Below are positions 43,981-56,012 of a stretch of 56,285 bases of DNA, piece by piece. Each line of letters starts with the position of its first letter. Positions within the stretch are counted from its first letter, which is position 1. The position numbers and the translations under genes are program-made. The notes beneath the pieces are model-generated. The model made no database searches. It saw only the letters and a list, made by a program, of their open reading frames with translations, and had not been told where the DNA came from. The DNA is from an uncultured Bacteroides sp. (lineage in GTDB: Bacteria > Bacteroidota > Bacteroidia > Bacteroidales > Bacteroidaceae), in the NCBI GenBank assembly GCA_949300425.1, contig CASGED010000022.1, forward strand, positions 1-56,285, written 5' to 3'.

Positions 43981-44011
43981 CAAAGTTACAAATAAGTTTT
44001 GAAATATCAAT
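43981..44011 (-). promoter_or_regulatory. Predicted promoter of the rpsL-rpsG-fusA unit
   Basis: Minus-strand -7 box TAACTTTG (43981-43988), perfect for TAnnTTTG. With a 19-bp spacer, ATTG (44008-44011) is a one-mismatch -33 box. It lies about 65 bases before rpsL, in the only long gap of the region. Confidence 0.65.
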
Positions 44012-44084
44012 GCAATGCAATATTTTTTTTGATTTTCAGCCAATTATAACTTACAGCATGCCTTCCCATCTCGTCCAATAACGC

Positions 44085-44396
44085 TTATGCCTCCCCTTGC
44101 ATACCGGACATAGGCGGGAATGAATGGTCTTCAGGAATACGGATTGGGCCGAATACACGTTCGTACTTCTCAATATTCTCCTGAAGCGCACGCAATAAAC
44201 GCTTGGCATGCTCCGGCGCCAATATGACACGCGATTTCACTCCCGCCTTGGGCATCCCTGGCAACACACGGATAAAATCAAGTATGAATTCCGAACTCGA
44301 ATGGGTTATAATAGCCAAATTGGCATAAGTGCCTTGCGCCGTTTCCTCATTCAATTCTATTTGCAATGAACCGTTATTCTGATTCTGATTTTCCAT
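44085..44396 (-). CDS. DUF3467 family protein
   Basis: Small protein of 103 residues, function unknown. It starts MENQNQNNGSLQIELNEETA (ATG 44396), carries the family core ANLAIITHSSSEFILDFIR and KSRVILAPEHAKRLLRALQE, and ends in a proline/methionine-rich tail. No signal or membrane segment. It lies between rpoC and rpsL, a placement I associate with Bacteroidetes genomes. The rpoC terminator precedes it, so it has its own expression or depends on read-through. A longer frame from 44447 has no support. Confidence 0.85.
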   Translation of the reverse strand: MENQNQNNGSLQIELNEETAQGTYANLAIITHSSSEFILDFIRVLPGMPKAGVKSRVILAPEHAKRLLRALQENIEKYERVFGPIRIPEDHSFPPMSGMQGEA

Positions 44397-44446
44397 ATAA
44401 ATATCTGTTCCCTTAATTAATAATTCATTAACATCACACGACAACA

Positions 44447-44465
44447 CCTATATTTATTATATAGG
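44447..44465. promoter_or_regulatory. 19-bp palindrome upstream of the DUF3467 gene
   Basis: CCTATAT-TTATT-ATATAGG is a perfect inverted repeat about 50 bases before the DUF3467 start and between it and the rpoC terminator. Could be an operator or an RNA hairpin in the 5' leader. Confidence 0.4.
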
Positions 44466-44569
44466 AAAAAGCATCTGCATTCTTTCGACAAAGCAAAACC
44501 TTTGCAAGACATGGACACCATTTTCGCAAAAAGAAGGCAAAACAAGTTGCCCAGCAATATTCGTGAAAT

Positions 44570-44609
44570 AAAAAAGGAAGAGCAGCCCGGAGAAACCCAG
44601 ACTGCTCCC
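44570..44609 (-). terminator. Terminator of rpoBC
   Basis: On the minus strand GGGAGCAG pairs with CTGCTCTTCC (44576-44609 overall), with an inner GGG/CTCC stem. Six T follow (44575-44570). It lies about 35 bases past the rpoC stop. Confidence 0.75.
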
Positions 44610-44643
44610 AATCCAATCACCACAATCAACTGTATTACTAAGA

Positions 44644-47600
44644 TTACTCTTCAACTTTCTCGTCTACGGTGTTATAATCCAAGACAGTTTTTTTATTGGC
44701 CAACATACGATCATATTCTTCCTTCGAGCCTACAATAACCTTGTCGAACTCGCGCTGGCCAGTACCGGCAGGAATCAAATGACCGCAGATGACGTTTTCT
44801 TTCATGCCTTCCAACTTATCCACTTTGCCATTAATAGCGGCTTCGTTCAGCACCTTCGTTGTCTCCTGGAAGGATGCGGCCGACATAAAGCTTGATGTTT
44901 GCAGGGCGGCACGTGTAATACCCTGAAGAATCTGGGTAGAAGTCGCAGGCACCGCCTCACGTACCTGAACCAATTTCATGTCGCGACGTTTCAACATCGA
45001 ATTTTCATCACGGAGTTTACGCGCGGTCACAATCTGACCCGGCTGTAACGTTTGGGAATCACCGGCGTCTACAACCACCTTCTTACCCCAAATACGGTCG
45101 TTCTCCTCCATAAATTCGATTTTGTCCACCACTTGTTGCTCCAAGAAACGGGTATCACCCGGCTCATTGATTTCAACCTTGCGCATCATTTGGCGAACGA
45201 TAATCTCAAAATGCTTATCGTTAATCTTCACACCCTGTAAACGGTATACGTCTTGTACTTCGTTTACGATATATTCTTGCACGGCCGTAGGACCTTTGAT
45301 AGCCAAGATGTCAGCAGGCGTGATGGCACCATCGGACAACGGAGTACCTGCACGTACATAGTCGTTTTCTTGCACCAAGATTTGCTTGGACAACGGCACC
45401 AAGTACTTCTTGACTTCACCGCCTTTGGACGTAACAATAATTTCACGATTACCACGTTTCACCTTACCCATTGTGATTTCACCATCAATTTCAGAAACCA
45501 CGGCCGGGTTAGAAGGATTACGCGCCTCAAACAATTCAGTAACACGAGGAAGACCACCCGTGATATCACCCGCCTTACCTACGGCGCGAGGAATCTTCAC
45601 GATAACCTCACCGGCTTTCACCATCTGTCCGTCTTCTACAACGACATGACCACCTACCGGCAAATTGTAGGTCCGAATCAGTTCGCCATCTTCAGTCATG
45701 ATATGGGCCGTAGGCACCTTTGTCTTATCCTTAGACTCAATCACAATGATTTCACGCAAACCGGTAGACTCATCAGACTCTACTTTATAAGTCACATTCT
45801 CAACGACATCTTCAAATTCTATCTTACCAGCGGCTTCCGTAATAATGACGGCATTGAACGGATCCCAACGTGCCACCAATTTGCCTTTTTCCACGACTTC
45901 ACCATCGGAAGCATAAAGCGTAGAGCCATAAGGCACGTTATGGGTAGACAATATGATATCCGTATTGACATCCACGAAACGCAATTCGGCCAAACGACCT
46001 ACAACAACTTTTGCAGGCTCACCCGCTTCATCAATGACATCCACCGTGCGAAGTTCTTCAAATTCCAAACGGGCGTTATTCTTGGCCACGATACTTGCGT
46101 TAGCGGCAATGTTAGCGGCCGTACCACCGGCGTGGAAAGTACGCAGAGTCAACTGAGTACCCGGCTCACCAATGGATTGAGCGGCAATGACACCAACGGC
46201 TTCTCCCTTCTGCACCATGCGACTAGTAGCCAGGTTTCGTCCATAACATTTGGCACAAACCCCCTTCTTGGATTCACAAGTCAACACCGAACGAATTTCC
46301 ACACTTTCAATGGGCGAGTCCTCTATCTTTTGGGCGATTTCCTCAGTAATTTCCTCACCTCCTGCTACAATTAACTCACCGGTAGTAGGATGCACAATGT
46401 CATGCACAGACACGCGACCCAAAATACGTTCATACAACGTAGCTATGGTCTCATCGTTGTTCTTCAACGCCGTACATACGAGGCCGCGCAAAGTGCCACA
46501 ATCCTCTTCATTGATAATCACATCATGCGAAACATCTACCAGACGACGAGTCAAGTATCCGGCGTCTGCCGTCTTCAAAGCCGTATCGGCCAAACCTTTA
46601 CGGGCACCGTGAGTAGAGATAAAGTATTCCAACACGGACAAGCCCTCCTTAAAGTTCGACAAGATAGGATTCTCAATAATCTGACCACCTTCCGCACCAG
46701 CCTTTTGCGGCTTGGCCATCAAGCCACGCATACCGGACAACTGACGAATCTGCTCCTTAGAACCACGGGCACCGGAGTCAAGCATCATGTATACTGAGTT
46801 GAAACCTTGATCATCGGCCGAAATTGTCTTCATCAAGATGTTAGACAACTCAGAGTTGACATGCGTCCAAATATCAATCACCTGATTATAACGTTCGTTA
46901 TTGGTGATGATACCCATGTTATAGTTACTGATAACCTGCTCTACTTCGTCATATCCCTTCTGCACCAAAGCTTCCTTTTCTTTCGGAATAATAATATCGC
47001 CCAAATTGAAGGACAACCCTCCCTTGAATGCCATATAATATCCTAGATTCTTGATGCCATCCAGAAAATCCGCAGCTTTAGATACTCCACACACCTTAAT
47101 TACGTGACTAATAATATCACGAAGAGATTTTTTAGAAATAATTGTATTGATATATCCGGCTTCATCCGGCACCAGCTCATTTACAATCACACGTCCCACA
47201 GAAGTGTCATGCATCATCTTCTTCACCACATTCCCGTTTTCATCCACATCGTTCACAATAACACTAATCGGAGCATGAATATCACACTTACCTTCATTAT
47301 AAGCAATTAAAGCTTCTTCCGGACCATAGAATGTCAATCCTTCACCTTTGGCCCCCTTACGCAACTTTGTAATGTAATACAAACCAAGCACCATATCTTG
47401 AGCAGGCACCGTAATAGGAGCTCCATTGGCTGGATTCAAGATATTGTGCGATTGAAGCATCAACAACTGAGCCTCCAATACCGCCTCATTACTCAAAGGC
47501 AAATGAACGGCCATTTGGTCACCATCGAAGTCGGCGTTGAAAGCCGTACATGCCAACGGGTGCAACTGGATAGCCTTTCCTTCTATCATCTTCGGTTGAA

Positions 47601-48942
47601 AAGCCTGAATACCCAAGCGGTGCAGTGTCGGGGCACGGTTTAATAAAACGGGATGCCCTTTCATTACATGCTCCAAAATATCCCAAATCACAGGTTCTTT
47701 ACGGTCTACAATCTTCTTTGCGCTCTTCACCGTTTTTACAATACCGCGTTCTATCAACTTACGGATAATGAACGGTTTATAAAGTTCTGCGGCCATCAGT
47801 TTCGGTATACCGCATTCGCCCATACGCAACTCCGGCCCCACGACAATAACCGAACGTGCGGAATAGTCAACACGTTTACCCAATAGGTTCTGACGGAAAC
47901 GTCCTTGCTTACCCTTCAAGCTGTCAGACAAAGACTTAAGCGGTCGATTGGAATCAGTTTTAACAGCACTCGACTTACGTGAATTATCGAATAATGAATC
48001 AACGGCTTCCTGCAACATACGCTTCTCGTTACGGAGAATCACTTCAGGAGCCTTGATTTCAATCAAACGCTTCAAACGATTGTTACGGATAATCACGCGA
48101 CGATATAAGTCATTCAAGTCAGAAGTGGCAAAACGGCCTCCATCCAACGGAACCAACGGACGCAATTCCGGCGGAATGACCGGAATGATACGCATAATCA
48201 TCCACTCCGGTTTGTTTCGTCCCCGCGATGCGCGGAAAGATTCTACAACTTGCAAACGCTTCAACGCTTCATTCTTACGCTGTTGGGATGCATCATTGTT
48301 GGCACGATGACGCAATTCGTAAGACAAAGCGTCCAAATCCAAATGAGCCAGCAAATCATAAATTGCCTCAGCACCCATCTTGGCAATAAATTTATTGGGG
48401 TCTGAATCCTCCAAATATTGATTTTCTTTCGGCAGTTTCTCCAACAGGTCCAGATATTCGGTTTCTTCCAACAAATCATATTGGGCAACCTCGTCAGCCA
48501 ACACTCCCGGCTGGATAACGACGTAACGTTCATAATAAATGATGGCATCCAGTTTCTTTGTAGGCAAACCTAACAAATAGCCGATTTTATTAGGAAGAGA
48601 ACGGAAATACCAAATATGAGCCACTGGCACAACCAACTGAATATGGCCGGTACGCTCTCTACGAACTTTCTTTTCCGTCACTTCCACACCACATCGGTCG
48701 CAAACGATACCTTTGTAACGAATGCGTTTATACTTACCGCAATGGCACTCATAATCTTTGACAGGGCCAAAGATGCGTTCGCAAAACAAACCGTCGCGTT
48801 CAGGCTTGTAAGTGCGGTAATTAATGGTTTCAGGCTTTAATACTTCACCACTCGAATTCTCAAGGATTTCTTCTGGAGAAGCCAAACCGATAGAGATTTT
48901 CGAGAAATTACTCTTTATCTTATTATCTTTTCTAAAAGCCAT
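44644..48942 (-). CDS. rpoC: RNA polymerase beta' subunit
   Basis: Catalytic subunit of 1432 residues. The N-terminal zinc ribbon is [20 protein letters not shown], the active-site magnesium loop is [12 protein letters not shown], and the second zinc site is in [16 protein letters not shown]. Trigger-loop sequence (MRGLMAKP region) and the C-terminal conserved part follow. Length is similar to E. coli (1407). It is separated from rpoB by a 95-base spacer that can form hairpins. Confidence 0.98.
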   Translation of the reverse strand: MAFRKDNKIKSNFSKISIGLASPEEILENSSGEVLKPETINYRTYKPERDGLFCERIFGPVKDYECHCGKYKRIRYKGIVCDRCGVEVTEKKVRRERTGHIQLVVPVAHIWYFRSLPNKIGYLLGLPTKKLDAIIYYERYVVIQPGVLADEVAQYDLLEETEYLDLLEKLPKENQYLEDSDPNKFIAKMGAEAIYDLLAHLDLDALSYELRHRANNDASQQRKNEALKRLQVVESFRASRGRNKPEWMIMRIIPVIPPELRPLVPLDGGRFATSDLNDLYRRVIIRNNRLKRLIEIKAPEVILRNEKRMLQEAVDSLFDNSRKSSAVKTDSNRPLKSLSDSLKGKQGRFRQNLLGKRVDYSARSVIVVGPELRMGECGIPKLMAAELYKPFIIRKLIERGIVKTVKSAKKIVDRKEPVIWDILEHVMKGHPVLLNRAPTLHRLGIQAFQPKMIEGKAIQLHPLACTAFNADFDGDQMAVHLPLSNEAVLEAQLLMLQSHNILNPANGAPITVPAQDMVLGLYYITKLRKGAKGEGLTFYGPEEALIAYNEGKCDIHAPISVIVNDVDENGNVVKKMMHDTSVGRVIVNELVPDEAGYINTIISKKSLRDIISHVIKVCGVSKAADFLDGIKNLGYYMAFKGGLSFNLGDIIIPKEKEALVQKGYDEVEQVISNYNMGIITNNERYNQVIDIWTHVNSELSNILMKTISADDQGFNSVYMMLDSGARGSKEQIRQLSGMRGLMAKPQKAGAEGGQIIENPILSNFKEGLSVLEYFISTHGARKGLADTALKTADAGYLTRRLVDVSHDVIINEEDCGTLRGLVCTALKNNDETIATLYERILGRVSVHDIVHPTTGELIVAGGEEITEEIAQKIEDSPIESVEIRSVLTCESKKGVCAKCYGRNLATSRMVQKGEAVGVIAAQSIGEPGTQLTLRTFHAGGTAANIAANASIVAKNNARLEFEELRTVDVIDEAGEPAKVVVGRLAELRFVDVNTDIILSTHNVPYGSTLYASDGEVVEKGKLVARWDPFNAVIITEAAGKIEFEDVVENVTYKVESDESTGLREIIVIESKDKTKVPTAHIMTEDGELIRTYNLPVGGHVVVEDGQMVKAGEVIVKIPRAVGKAGDITGGLPRVTELFEARNPSNPAVVSEIDGEITMGKVKRGNREIIVTSKGGEVKKYLVPLSKQILVQENDYVRAGTPLSDGAITPADILAIKGPTAVQEYIVNEVQDVYRLQGVKINDKHFEIIVRQMMRKVEINEPGDTRFLEQQVVDKIEFMEENDRIWGKKVVVDAGDSQTLQPGQIVTARKLRDENSMLKRRDMKLVQVREAVPATSTQILQGITRAALQTSSFMSAASFQETTKVLNEAAINGKVDKLEGMKENVICGHLIPAGTGQREFDKVIVGSKEEYDRMLANKKTVLDYNTVDEKVEE

Positions 48943-48958
48943 ACTTTATATATTAATT

Positions 48959-49034
48959 GATAATTGACAATTGAAAAAATTGAAAGTTGATAATTGAGGG
49001 CAATAAACCTTCCGGCCCCCCCTTATCAATTATC
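48959..49034 (-). repeat. Repeats able to form alternative hairpins in the rpoB-rpoC spacer
   Basis: GATAATTGA occurs at 48959-48967 and 48989-48997, and its complement TCAATTATC at 49026-49034. Either copy can pair with the single complement, giving mutually exclusive hairpins just before the rpoC start. The loop contains a G/C-rich run (CGGCCCCCCC). Confidence 0.55.
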
Positions 49035-49037
49035 CAT

Positions 49038-52000
49038 TTATTCTAAGTGGATGCTCAGTCCTAAACCTCTTAACTCATGCAACAACACGTTCAACGATTC
49101 AGGAATACCCGGCGTAGGCATCGGCTCACCTTTTACAATGGCTTCATAAGCTTTCGAACGTCCCACTACGTCATCCGACTTAATCGTCAGAATCTCTTGC
49201 AGAATGTGAGCCGCTCCAAAGGCTTCCAATGCCCAAACTTCCATTTCTCCGAAACGCTGGCCACCAAACTGAGCCTTACCACCCAAAGGCTGTTGAGTAA
49301 TCAGTGAATACGGACCGATAGAACGAGCATGCATCTTGTCTTCAACCATGTGTCCTAACTTCAACATATAGGTTACCCCCACCGTTGCCTGTTGTTCGAA
49401 CGCTTCACCGGTTCCCCCATCGTACAAGGTCGTTTTACCATAACGCGGCAGGCCTGCTTTATCTGTCCACTCATTCAAATCGTCCAATGTCGCACCATCG
49501 AAAATAGGAGTGGCAAACTTAACTCCCAACTTCTTCCCAGCACTACCCAATACGGCCTCAAATATCTGACCGATATTCATACGGGACGGCACACCCAAGG
49601 GATTCAAAACGATATCCACCGGAGTTCCATCGGCCAGAAACGGCATATCCTCCTGACGAACCACCCGAGAGACAATACCCTTATTACCATGACGACCAGC
49701 CATTTTATCACCCACACCAATCTTACGTTTCTTGGCAATATACACTTTTGCCATCTGAATAATACCGGCAGGAAGTTCATCACCAATGGTTATGGCAAAT
49801 TTCTTACGCTTCAATTCAGCGTCAAGTTCTTTATATTTTTTGATGAAATTCATCACCAAAGCGCGAATCAAACCATTGATATGTTCATCCTTCGTCCAGC
49901 CAATGAGTTGAATAGAAGTGAAATCCAAATCACTGAAGTCTGAAGCATGGAAGTTTGCCCCTTTGGCAATGATATCTGCTCCCATATAGTCCTTTACTCC
50001 TTCCGACACTTGATCTTCCGTAAGTTTCAATAATTTATTAACCAAAATCTTACGCAAGTCAGCGACCTTACCTTCAAACTCCTCGTCAAGCTTTTGCAGA
50101 ACAACCTTATCCGCCATCTTTGAACTACGGCTCTTGATTACACGTGAGAATAACCGTTTGCCGATTACAACGCCTTTCAAAGAAGGTGAAGCTTTCAACG
50201 AGGCATCTTTCACGTCTCCCGCCTTATCACCAAAAATGGCCCGCAACAATTTCTCTTCAGGAGAAGGATCAGACTCTCCTTTCGGTGTAATCTTACCTAT
50301 CAGAATATCACCTGGTTCAATACGGGCTCCAACACGTACGATACCATTCTCGTCCAAATCCTTCGTGGCATCTTCACTCACATTGGGAATATCCGATGTC
50401 AACTCTTCCATGCCACGCTTCGTCTCACGAACTTCCAACGAGAATTCTTCCACATGCACCGAAGTCAAAAGGTCTTCCCGAACAACACGTTCGTTCAGCA
50501 CAATTGCGTCCTCATAATTATATCCTTTCCAAGGCATATAAGCCACTAGCAGATTCTTACCTAAAGCTAATTCTCCATTTTCCGTAGAATAACCTTCAGT
50601 TAAAATCTGTCCTTTCGTGACACGCTGTCCTTTTTCACATATAGGGCGCAAATCTATCGTCATGCTTTGGTTGGTACGTCTCCACTTCGGAATATGATAC
50701 TCCTTTAAAGCAGGCTCAAAACTTACAAAATCCTCGTCCTCCGTACGGTCATACAAAATACGAATCGTGGTCGCATCCACAAAATCAACAACACCCTCGC
50801 CTTCTGCCGCAATCTGAGTACGGGAATCACGAACCAGTTGCCGTTCGATACCGGTACCCACAATAGGCGCTTCGCTTCTCAACAAAGGAACTGCCTGACG
50901 CATCATGTTTGACCCCATCAACGCACGGTTTGCGTCATCGTGCTCCAAGAAAGGAATCAGAGAAGCCGCAATAGAAGCGATTTGCTGGGGCGAAACATCC
51001 ATCAGTTCAACCTGACCAGGAGCCACCACAGGATAATCAGCATCTTGACGGGCCTTCACTCTATCACGGATGAATGTCCCGTTATCATTCAAAGGCGCAT
51101 TACCCTGAGCGATAATTTTGCCTTCTTCTTCCTCCGCGCTCAAATATATCAAACCATCTTCAGACAAGTCAACTTTGCCGTTTTCAACTTTGCGATAAGG
51201 CGTCTCAATAAAACCAAGATCATTAATCTTAGCAAATACACACAAAGATGAAATCAGACCGATGTTCGGACCTTCAGGAGTTTCAATCGGACACAAACGT
51301 CCATAATGCGTATAGTGTACGTCACGCACCTCAAAACCCGCACGTTCACGAGACAAGCCTCCAGGTCCCAACGCAGACATACGACGCTTATGAGTAATCT
51401 CTGCTAACGGATTAGTTTGGTCCATAAACTGGGACAAAGCGTTCGTACCAAAGAAAGAATTGATAACCGAAGATATTGTCTTGGCGTTAATCAAATCTAT
51501 CGGAGTAAACACTTCATTGTCACGCACATTCATGCGTTCACGAATCGTACGCGACATACGGGCCAAACCTATAGCAAACTGATTGGAAAGTTGTTCGCCC
51601 ACCGTACGGACACGACGATTACTCAAATGGTCAATATCGTCTACAACAGCTTTCGAGTTAATCAGCTCTATCAAATATTTGATAATTTCAATAATATCTT
51701 CTTTCGTCAACACCCGGACATCCATGTCGGTCGTCAAGTTCAGCTTCTTATTAATACGGTAACGGCCGACCTCACCTAAATCATATCTCTTCTCAGAGAA
51801 GAACAAGTTATTAATGACTTCACGGGCACTTGCATCATCAGCAGGATCCGCATTACGCAACTGACGGTAAATATACAGTACCGCCTCTTTCTCAGAGTTA
51901 CTAGGATCCTTCTGCAATGTGTTATATATAATAGAGTAATCGGATTGGTTCGGCTCATCTTTGTGCACAAGGATATTTTGAACCCCCGATTCCAAAATAA

Positions 52001-52850
52001 TATCGATATGTTCCGGTTCTATGACCGTTTCACGATCAATAACAACTTCGTTACGTTCAATAGAAACAACCTCACCGGTATCTTCATCTACAAAGTCCTC
52101 AATCCATGTTTTCAACACACGTGCGGCCAATTTGCGTCCGATGATTTTCTTCAAGTTCGCCTTGTTCACTTTGACGTCTTCAGCCAAATTAAAGATTTCA
52201 AGAATGTCCTTGTCATTCTCGAAACCAATGGCACGCAACAATGTGGTAACAGGCAATTTCTTCTTACGGTCAATATAAGCGTACATAACATTATTAATGT
52301 CAGTCGCGAACTCAATCCATGAGCCCTTAAACGGTATAATACGGGCAGAATATAACTTCGTACCATTCGCATGCACACTTTGACCAAAGAACACACCTGG
52401 AGAACGATGCAATTGTGAAACAACTACACGCTCCGCACCATTAATCACAAACGTTGCCTGATCCGTCATGTAAGGAATCGGGCCAAGAAACACATCCTGA
52501 ATAACCGTATCAAAATCTTCATGGTCAGGATCTGTACAATACAGTTTCAACTTTGCTTTCAAAGGGACGCTGTAAGTAAGCCCCCGCTCTATACATTCGT
52601 CTATTGTATAACGCGGCGGATCAATATAGTAGTCCAAAAACTCGAGAACAAAATTGTTCCTTGTATCGGCGATGGGGAAGTTCTCAGCAAACACTTTATA
52701 CAATCCCTCTTTTTTACGTTTTTCGGGAGGAGTGTCCAGTTGTAAAAAGTCTTTGAATGACTTCAATTGTACTTCCAAAAAATCCGGATATTCCAACGGT
52801 TTTTTAGTCGTAGCGAAATTAACTCTTTGATTTACAGTATTTGAAGACAT
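49038..52850 (-). CDS. rpoB: RNA polymerase beta subunit
   Basis: Core subunit of 1270 residues. The rifampicin pocket reads [20 protein letters not shown] and [15 protein letters not shown], with the D516-, H526- and S531-equivalents all of the susceptible type. The segment [15 protein letters not shown] and the C-terminal [20 protein letters not shown] are present. It is about 70 shorter than E. coli RpoB. An attenuator hairpin precedes it. Confidence 0.98.
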   Translation of the reverse strand: MSSNTVNQRVNFATTKKPLEYPDFLEVQLKSFKDFLQLDTPPEKRKKEGLYKVFAENFPIADTRNNFVLEFLDYYIDPPRYTIDECIERGLTYSVPLKAKLKLYCTDPDHEDFDTVIQDVFLGPIPYMTDQATFVINGAERVVVSQLHRSPGVFFGQSVHANGTKLYSARIIPFKGSWIEFATDINNVMYAYIDRKKKLPVTTLLRAIGFENDKDILEIFNLAEDVKVNKANLKKIIGRKLAARVLKTWIEDFVDEDTGEVVSIERNEVVIDRETVIEPEHIDIILESGVQNILVHKDEPNQSDYSIIYNTLQKDPSNSEKEAVLYIYRQLRNADPADDASAREVINNLFFSEKRYDLGEVGRYRINKKLNLTTDMDVRVLTKEDIIEIIKYLIELINSKAVVDDIDHLSNRRVRTVGEQLSNQFAIGLARMSRTIRERMNVRDNEVFTPIDLINAKTISSVINSFFGTNALSQFMDQTNPLAEITHKRRMSALGPGGLSRERAGFEVRDVHYTHYGRLCPIETPEGPNIGLISSLCVFAKINDLGFIETPYRKVENGKVDLSEDGLIYLSAEEEEGKIIAQGNAPLNDNGTFIRDRVKARQDADYPVVAPGQVELMDVSPQQIASIAASLIPFLEHDDANRALMGSNMMRQAVPLLRSEAPIVGTGIERQLVRDSRTQIAAEGEGVVDFVDATTIRILYDRTEDEDFVSFEPALKEYHIPKWRRTNQSMTIDLRPICEKGQRVTKGQILTEGYSTENGELALGKNLLVAYMPWKGYNYEDAIVLNERVVREDLLTSVHVEEFSLEVRETKRGMEELTSDIPNVSEDATKDLDENGIVRVGARIEPGDILIGKITPKGESDPSPEEKLLRAIFGDKAGDVKDASLKASPSLKGVVIGKRLFSRVIKSRSSKMADKVVLQKLDEEFEGKVADLRKILVNKLLKLTEDQVSEGVKDYMGADIIAKGANFHASDFSDLDFTSIQLIGWTKDEHINGLIRALVMNFIKKYKELDAELKRKKFAITIGDELPAGIIQMAKVYIAKKRKIGVGDKMAGRHGNKGIVSRVVRQEDMPFLADGTPVDIVLNPLGVPSRMNIGQIFEAVLGSAGKKLGVKFATPIFDGATLDDLNEWTDKAGLPRYGKTTLYDGGTGEAFEQQATVGVTYMLKLGHMVEDKMHARSIGPYSLITQQPLGGKAQFGGQRFGEMEVWALEAFGAAHILQEILTIKSDDVVGRSKAYEAIVKGEPMPTPGIPESLNVLLHELRGLGLSIHLE

Positions 52851-52891
52851 CTGATAATGGATTTGTAGAAGTGAATTTTAAATATATACAC

Positions 52892-52930
52892 AAAAAGGTT
52901 AAGAACCCTTCATCACAAGGGTTCCTAACC
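52892..52930 (-). terminator. Attenuator-type terminator between rplL and rpoB
   Basis: A long stem, GGTTAAGAACCCTT with AAGGGTTCCTAACC (52897-52930), has one mismatch and a 6-base loop. Five T follow on the minus strand (52896-52892). It lies 26 bases past rplL, the position where E. coli has its partial terminator. Confidence 0.8.
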
Positions 52931-52955
52931 GAATTACCTGATTAACAGGCTAATG

Positions 52956-53333
52956 TTATTTAAGTTCAACTTCAGCTCCAGCTTCTTCCAATGTTTTCTT
53001 TAATGATTCTGCTTCGTCCTTAGCCAAACCTTCCTTAACTGTACTCGGAGCACCGTCTACCAAGTCCTTAGCTTCCTTCAAACCAAGTCCGCAAGCCTCC
53101 TTAACGGCTTTAACTACCTGAAGTTTAGCCGAGCCAGCACTCTTCAAAACTACATCGAAAGAAGTTTTCTCTTCTGCTGCTGCAGCACCACCTGCAGCCG
53201 GACCAGCAGCAACAGCAACAGCTGCAGCAGCAGGTTCAATACCATATTCTTCCTTCAAGATTGTTGCAAGTTCATTAACTTCTTTTACTGTCAAGTTAAC
53301 TAATTGTTCTGCAAAAGCTTTCAAATCTGCCAT
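52956..53333 (-). CDS. rplL: 50S ribosomal protein L7/L12
   Basis: Stalk protein that recruits translation GTPases. The 125 residues have an N-terminal dimerisation helix pair, an Ala/Gly hinge ([20 protein letters not shown]) and the C-terminal domain ([20 protein letters not shown] onward). An attenuator follows it before rpoB. Confidence 0.98.
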   Translation of the reverse strand: MADLKAFAEQLVNLTVKEVNELATILKEEYGIEPAAAAVAVAAGPAAGGAAAAEEKTSFDVVLKSAGSAKLQVVKAVKEACGLGLKEAKDLVDGAPSTVKEGLAKDEAESLKKTLEEAGAEVELK

Positions 53334-53418
53334 TTTTGTATGAATTTAATTGTTTAATACTAAATAATTGATTAATTTGTTTTGCGGCCATTCTATTGGC
53401 CTATTTGTTTACGAAGCC

Positions 53419-53937
53419 TTACGCCTCGCGTTCACCAAGAGTTTTGAGAACTCCGTGAAGGGTGTTACCACCTGATTGCAGAGCAGAAATAACATTCTTG
53501 GCCGGCGACTGTAGCAAAGCGACAATTTCGGCAATAACTTCATTTTTACTCTTAATAGCTACGAGAGCATCCAACTGGTCAGCACCAACATAGAAGCTTT
53601 CTTCAGCATAAGCTGCTTTCAAGCCCGGAATGCCATCTTTAGACTTGTCCTTAAGCAACTTTGCCGGAACGTTCGCAACGTTACAGAACATAACGGCAGT
53701 TGTACCCTTCAGGCAACCATAAAGCGGCGAATAGTCAATCTCCAAACTCTCCAAAGCCTTATGAAGCAACGTATTCTTCACTACCATCAACTTAATGTCA
53801 GCTTTGAAACAAGCGGCACGCAAAGCACTAGTAGCAGCAGCGTTCATAGCAGTGGTGTCCACCAAATAGAAATGACTATATTCTTTTACCGTAGCAGCAA
53901 TCTGCTCAATAATCGTACTTTTATCTTCCTTTCTCAT
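53419..53937 (-). CDS. rplJ: 50S ribosomal protein L10
   Basis: Base of the L12 stalk; in many bacteria it represses its own leader. The 172-residue chain begins MRKEDKSTIIEQIAATVKEY, contains VVKNTLLHKALE and ends with a helix for L12 dimers. An 85-base leader to rplL contains a small GGCC/GGCC hairpin. Confidence 0.97.
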   Translation of the reverse strand: MRKEDKSTIIEQIAATVKEYSHFYLVDTTAMNAAATSALRAACFKADIKLMVVKNTLLHKALESLEIDYSPLYGCLKGTTAVMFCNVANVPAKLLKDKSKDGIPGLKAAYAEESFYVGADQLDALVAIKSKNEVIAEIVALLQSPAKNVISALQSGGNTLHGVLKTLGEREA

Positions 53938-53952
53938 GATTTGTCCTTTTTA

Positions 53953-54651
53953 TTAGATTTCCTCTACTGATTTCGGGTCGATTTTAATACCCGCACTCAT
54001 TGTACTAGAAAGATAAATACTCTTTATATATGTACCCTTGGCTGCAGTCGGTTTCAATTTAATCAAAGTAGAGATGAATTCTTTCGCATTTTCACGAATT
54101 TGATCAGCACTAAATGAAACTTTACCGATAGAAGTATGAACAATACCGCTCTTATCAACCTTAAAGTCAATTTTTCCTTGTTTTACTTCTCTAACAGCTT
54201 TAGCAACATCCATAGTTACAGTGCCACTCTTCGGATTCGGCATTAACCCACGAGGACCCAGAATACGACCGAGAGCACCTATCTTACCCATGATAGACGG
54301 CATAGTAATGATAACATCCACGTCAGTCCATCCACCTTTGATCTTTTCGACATATTCGTCAAGACCAACATAATCAGCTCCAGCTTCTTTTGCAGCAGCT
54401 TCAACATCCGGCGTACATAACACCAAAACGCGCGTAACCTTACCAGTTCCATGAGGAAGTGAAACGACACCTCTCACCATCTGGTTAGCCTTACGGGGGT
54501 CAACACCCAAGCGGACATCGATATCCAAAGAAGCGTCGAATTTAGTAAAAGTAATCTCTTTCACCAAAGCAGAAGCTTCTTTAAGAGAGTATGCTTTCCC
54601 TGCTTCAATTTTTTCTGCAGCTAACTTTTGATTTTTTGTCAGTTTACCCAT
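53953..54651 (-). CDS. rplA: 50S ribosomal protein L1
   Basis: Mobile stalk protein at the E site, often autorepressing the L11 operon. The 232 residues contain [14 protein letters not shown] and the signature [20 protein letters not shown]. It is followed closely by rplJ (15 bases). Confidence 0.98.
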   Translation of the reverse strand: MGKLTKNQKLAAEKIEAGKAYSLKEASALVKEITFTKFDASLDIDVRLGVDPRKANQMVRGVVSLPHGTGKVTRVLVLCTPDVEAAAKEAGADYVGLDEYVEKIKGGWTDVDVIITMPSIMGKIGALGRILGPRGLMPNPKSGTVTMDVAKAVREVKQGKIDFKVDKSGIVHTSIGKVSFSADQIRENAKEFISTLIKLKPTAAKGTYIKSIYLSSTMSAGIKIDPKSVEEI

Positions 54652-54666
54652 ACTAATTGAAGTTTA

Positions 54667-55110
54667 TTAGTTATTAACCGGGAATTCCCCCTTAACAGTG
54701 ATACCCATACTTCTTGCTGTACCGGCAACCATCTTCATGGCAGCCTCTACTGTAAAGCAGTTCAAGTCAACCAATTTATCTTGAGCGATCGTCCGAACCT
54801 GCTCCCAAGTAATTTCAGCAACTTTCTTACGATTCGGTTCCGCCGATCCGCTCTTCACTTTCGTCAACTCCAATAACTGAATAGCCACAGGAGGAGTCTT
54901 GATTACGAAATCGAAAGACTTATCAGCATAGTAAGTGATGATAACAGGAAGAATTTTTCCTGCTTTGTCCTGGGTTCTGGCATTGAATTGCTTGCAAAAC
55001 TCCATAATATTAATACCCTTAGAACCTAATGCAGGGCCCACGGGAGGAGATGGATTTGCAGCGCCTCCTTTAATCTGTAATTTGATTAGTCCAGCAACTT
55101 CTTTAGCCAT
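54667..55110 (-). CDS. rplK: 50S ribosomal protein L11
   Basis: Factor-binding protein needed for RelA activation and the thiostrepton site. The 147-residue chain starts [20 protein letters not shown] and shows [20 protein letters not shown]. The frame continues 15 codons upstream to 55155, but ATG 55110 gives the family N terminus. Followed by rplA after 15 bases. Confidence 0.97.
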   Translation of the reverse strand: MAKEVAGLIKLQIKGGAANPSPPVGPALGSKGINIMEFCKQFNARTQDKAGKILPVIITYYADKSFDFVIKTPPVAIQLLELTKVKSGSAEPNRKKVAEITWEQVRTIAQDKLVDLNCFTVEAAMKMVAGTARSMGITVKGEFPVNN

Positions 55111-55170
55111 TGTTAAAAATGATTTATATATTACATTAATGACGTCGAACAACACAGCGTAACACCTGTA

Positions 55171-55713
55171 TTATTCTTTATCAACCTGCATAAAGCCTAA
55201 TTCCAACGGAGTTTTCCGTCCGAATATCTTTACCATGACCTTCAGTTTTTTCTTCTCGGCATTCACTTCTTCAATGATACCACTGAATCCGCTAAACGGA
55301 CCGTAATTTACCTTCACCGTTTCACCAACGACATAAGGTATATTCACATCTTCAGTGGCTTCCTGAAGTTCATCTACCGTACCGAGAATTCGATTGACTT
55401 CCGATTGTCTCAAAGGAGTTGGTTTATCCATCCCCCCCAAGAATCCAATCACGTTCGGAGTATTGCGCAAGTGGTGAGCCACCTCACCGACAAGAGCCGC
55501 TTCCACCAAAACATATCCGGGAAGATAGCTCCTTTCCTTCACAATTTTTTTACCATTGCGAACCTGATACACTTTTTCGGTAGGAATCAACACCTGAGAC
55601 ACATAATCTCCAAGGTTGCTGTTTCTGATGTCAGCTTCAAGGTATTCCTTAACCTTAGATTCTTTTCCGCTGATAGCACGCAGGACGTACCATTTCTTTT
55701 CAATCTCAGACAT
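55171..55713 (-). CDS. nusG: Transcription antitermination factor NusG
   Basis: Binds RNA polymerase and couples transcription to translation or Rho. The 180-residue chain has the NGN domain ([20 protein letters not shown] and [15 protein letters not shown]) and a C-terminal KOW domain ([20 protein letters not shown]). Lies 12 bases after secE, as in most bacteria. Confidence 0.97.
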   Translation of the reverse strand: MSEIEKKWYVLRAISGKESKVKEYLEADIRNSNLGDYVSQVLIPTEKVYQVRNGKKIVKERSYLPGYVLVEAALVGEVAHHLRNTPNVIGFLGGMDKPTPLRQSEVNRILGTVDELQEATEDVNIPYVVGETVKVNYGPFSGFSGIIEEVNAEKKKLKVMVKIFGRKTPLELGFMQVDKE

Positions 55714-55725
55714 TTCTCCGTACTT

Positions 55726-55917
55726 TTAATAATGTGGATACACAAACTCCATTACATGTTGAAAACAGAAATCCATCACAAACACCACCAGTGCAATAAG
55801 CAGGGAAGCATATAAAACAACTACTGCGCTGTTGGTAAGTTCTGCATACGTTGGCCACGACACTTTATGAACAAGTTCGTCGTAAGTTTCTTTGATATAG
55901 TTTACAATCTTTTTCAT
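55726..55917 (-). CDS. secE: Protein translocase subunit SecE
   Basis: Small SecYEG subunit of 63 residues with one membrane helix (about 29-48) after the conserved amphipathic KETYDELVHKVSWPTYAEL. The frame continues to 56028 only by reading through the tRNA-Trp gene, so ATG 55917 is used. The tRNA gene lies 14 bases upstream and both are likely in the tuf transcript. Confidence 0.96.
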   Translation of the reverse strand: MKKIVNYIKETYDELVHKVSWPTYAELTNSAVVVLYASLLIALVVFVMDFCFQHVMEFVYPHY

Positions 55918-55931
55918 TGCAATAAAATTAG

Positions 55932-56004
55932 CACGGGAGGAGAGGCTCGAACTCCCGACACCCGGTTTTGGAGACCGGTGCTCTACCAACTGAGCTACTC
56001 CCGT
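55932..56004 (-). tRNA. tRNA-Trp (anticodon CCA)
   Basis: The reverse complement gives acceptor ACGGGAG/CTCCCGT, D arm GCTCAGTTGGTAGAGC, anticodon stem CCGGT/ACCGG with loop CTCCAAA (anticodon CCA), and T arm GTTCGAGCC with discriminator G. CCA end not encoded. It lies between tuf and secE. Confidence 0.95.
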
Positions 56005-56012
56005 TTGAACAT

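Noticed and set aside
45253-46374. 373-codon antisense frame over rpoC
   Set aside because: Shadow of rpoC; no start signal or recognisable domain.
49038-52850. Rifampicin-resistance substitutions in rpoB
   Set aside because: The D516-, H526- and S531-equivalent residues are all of the susceptible type.
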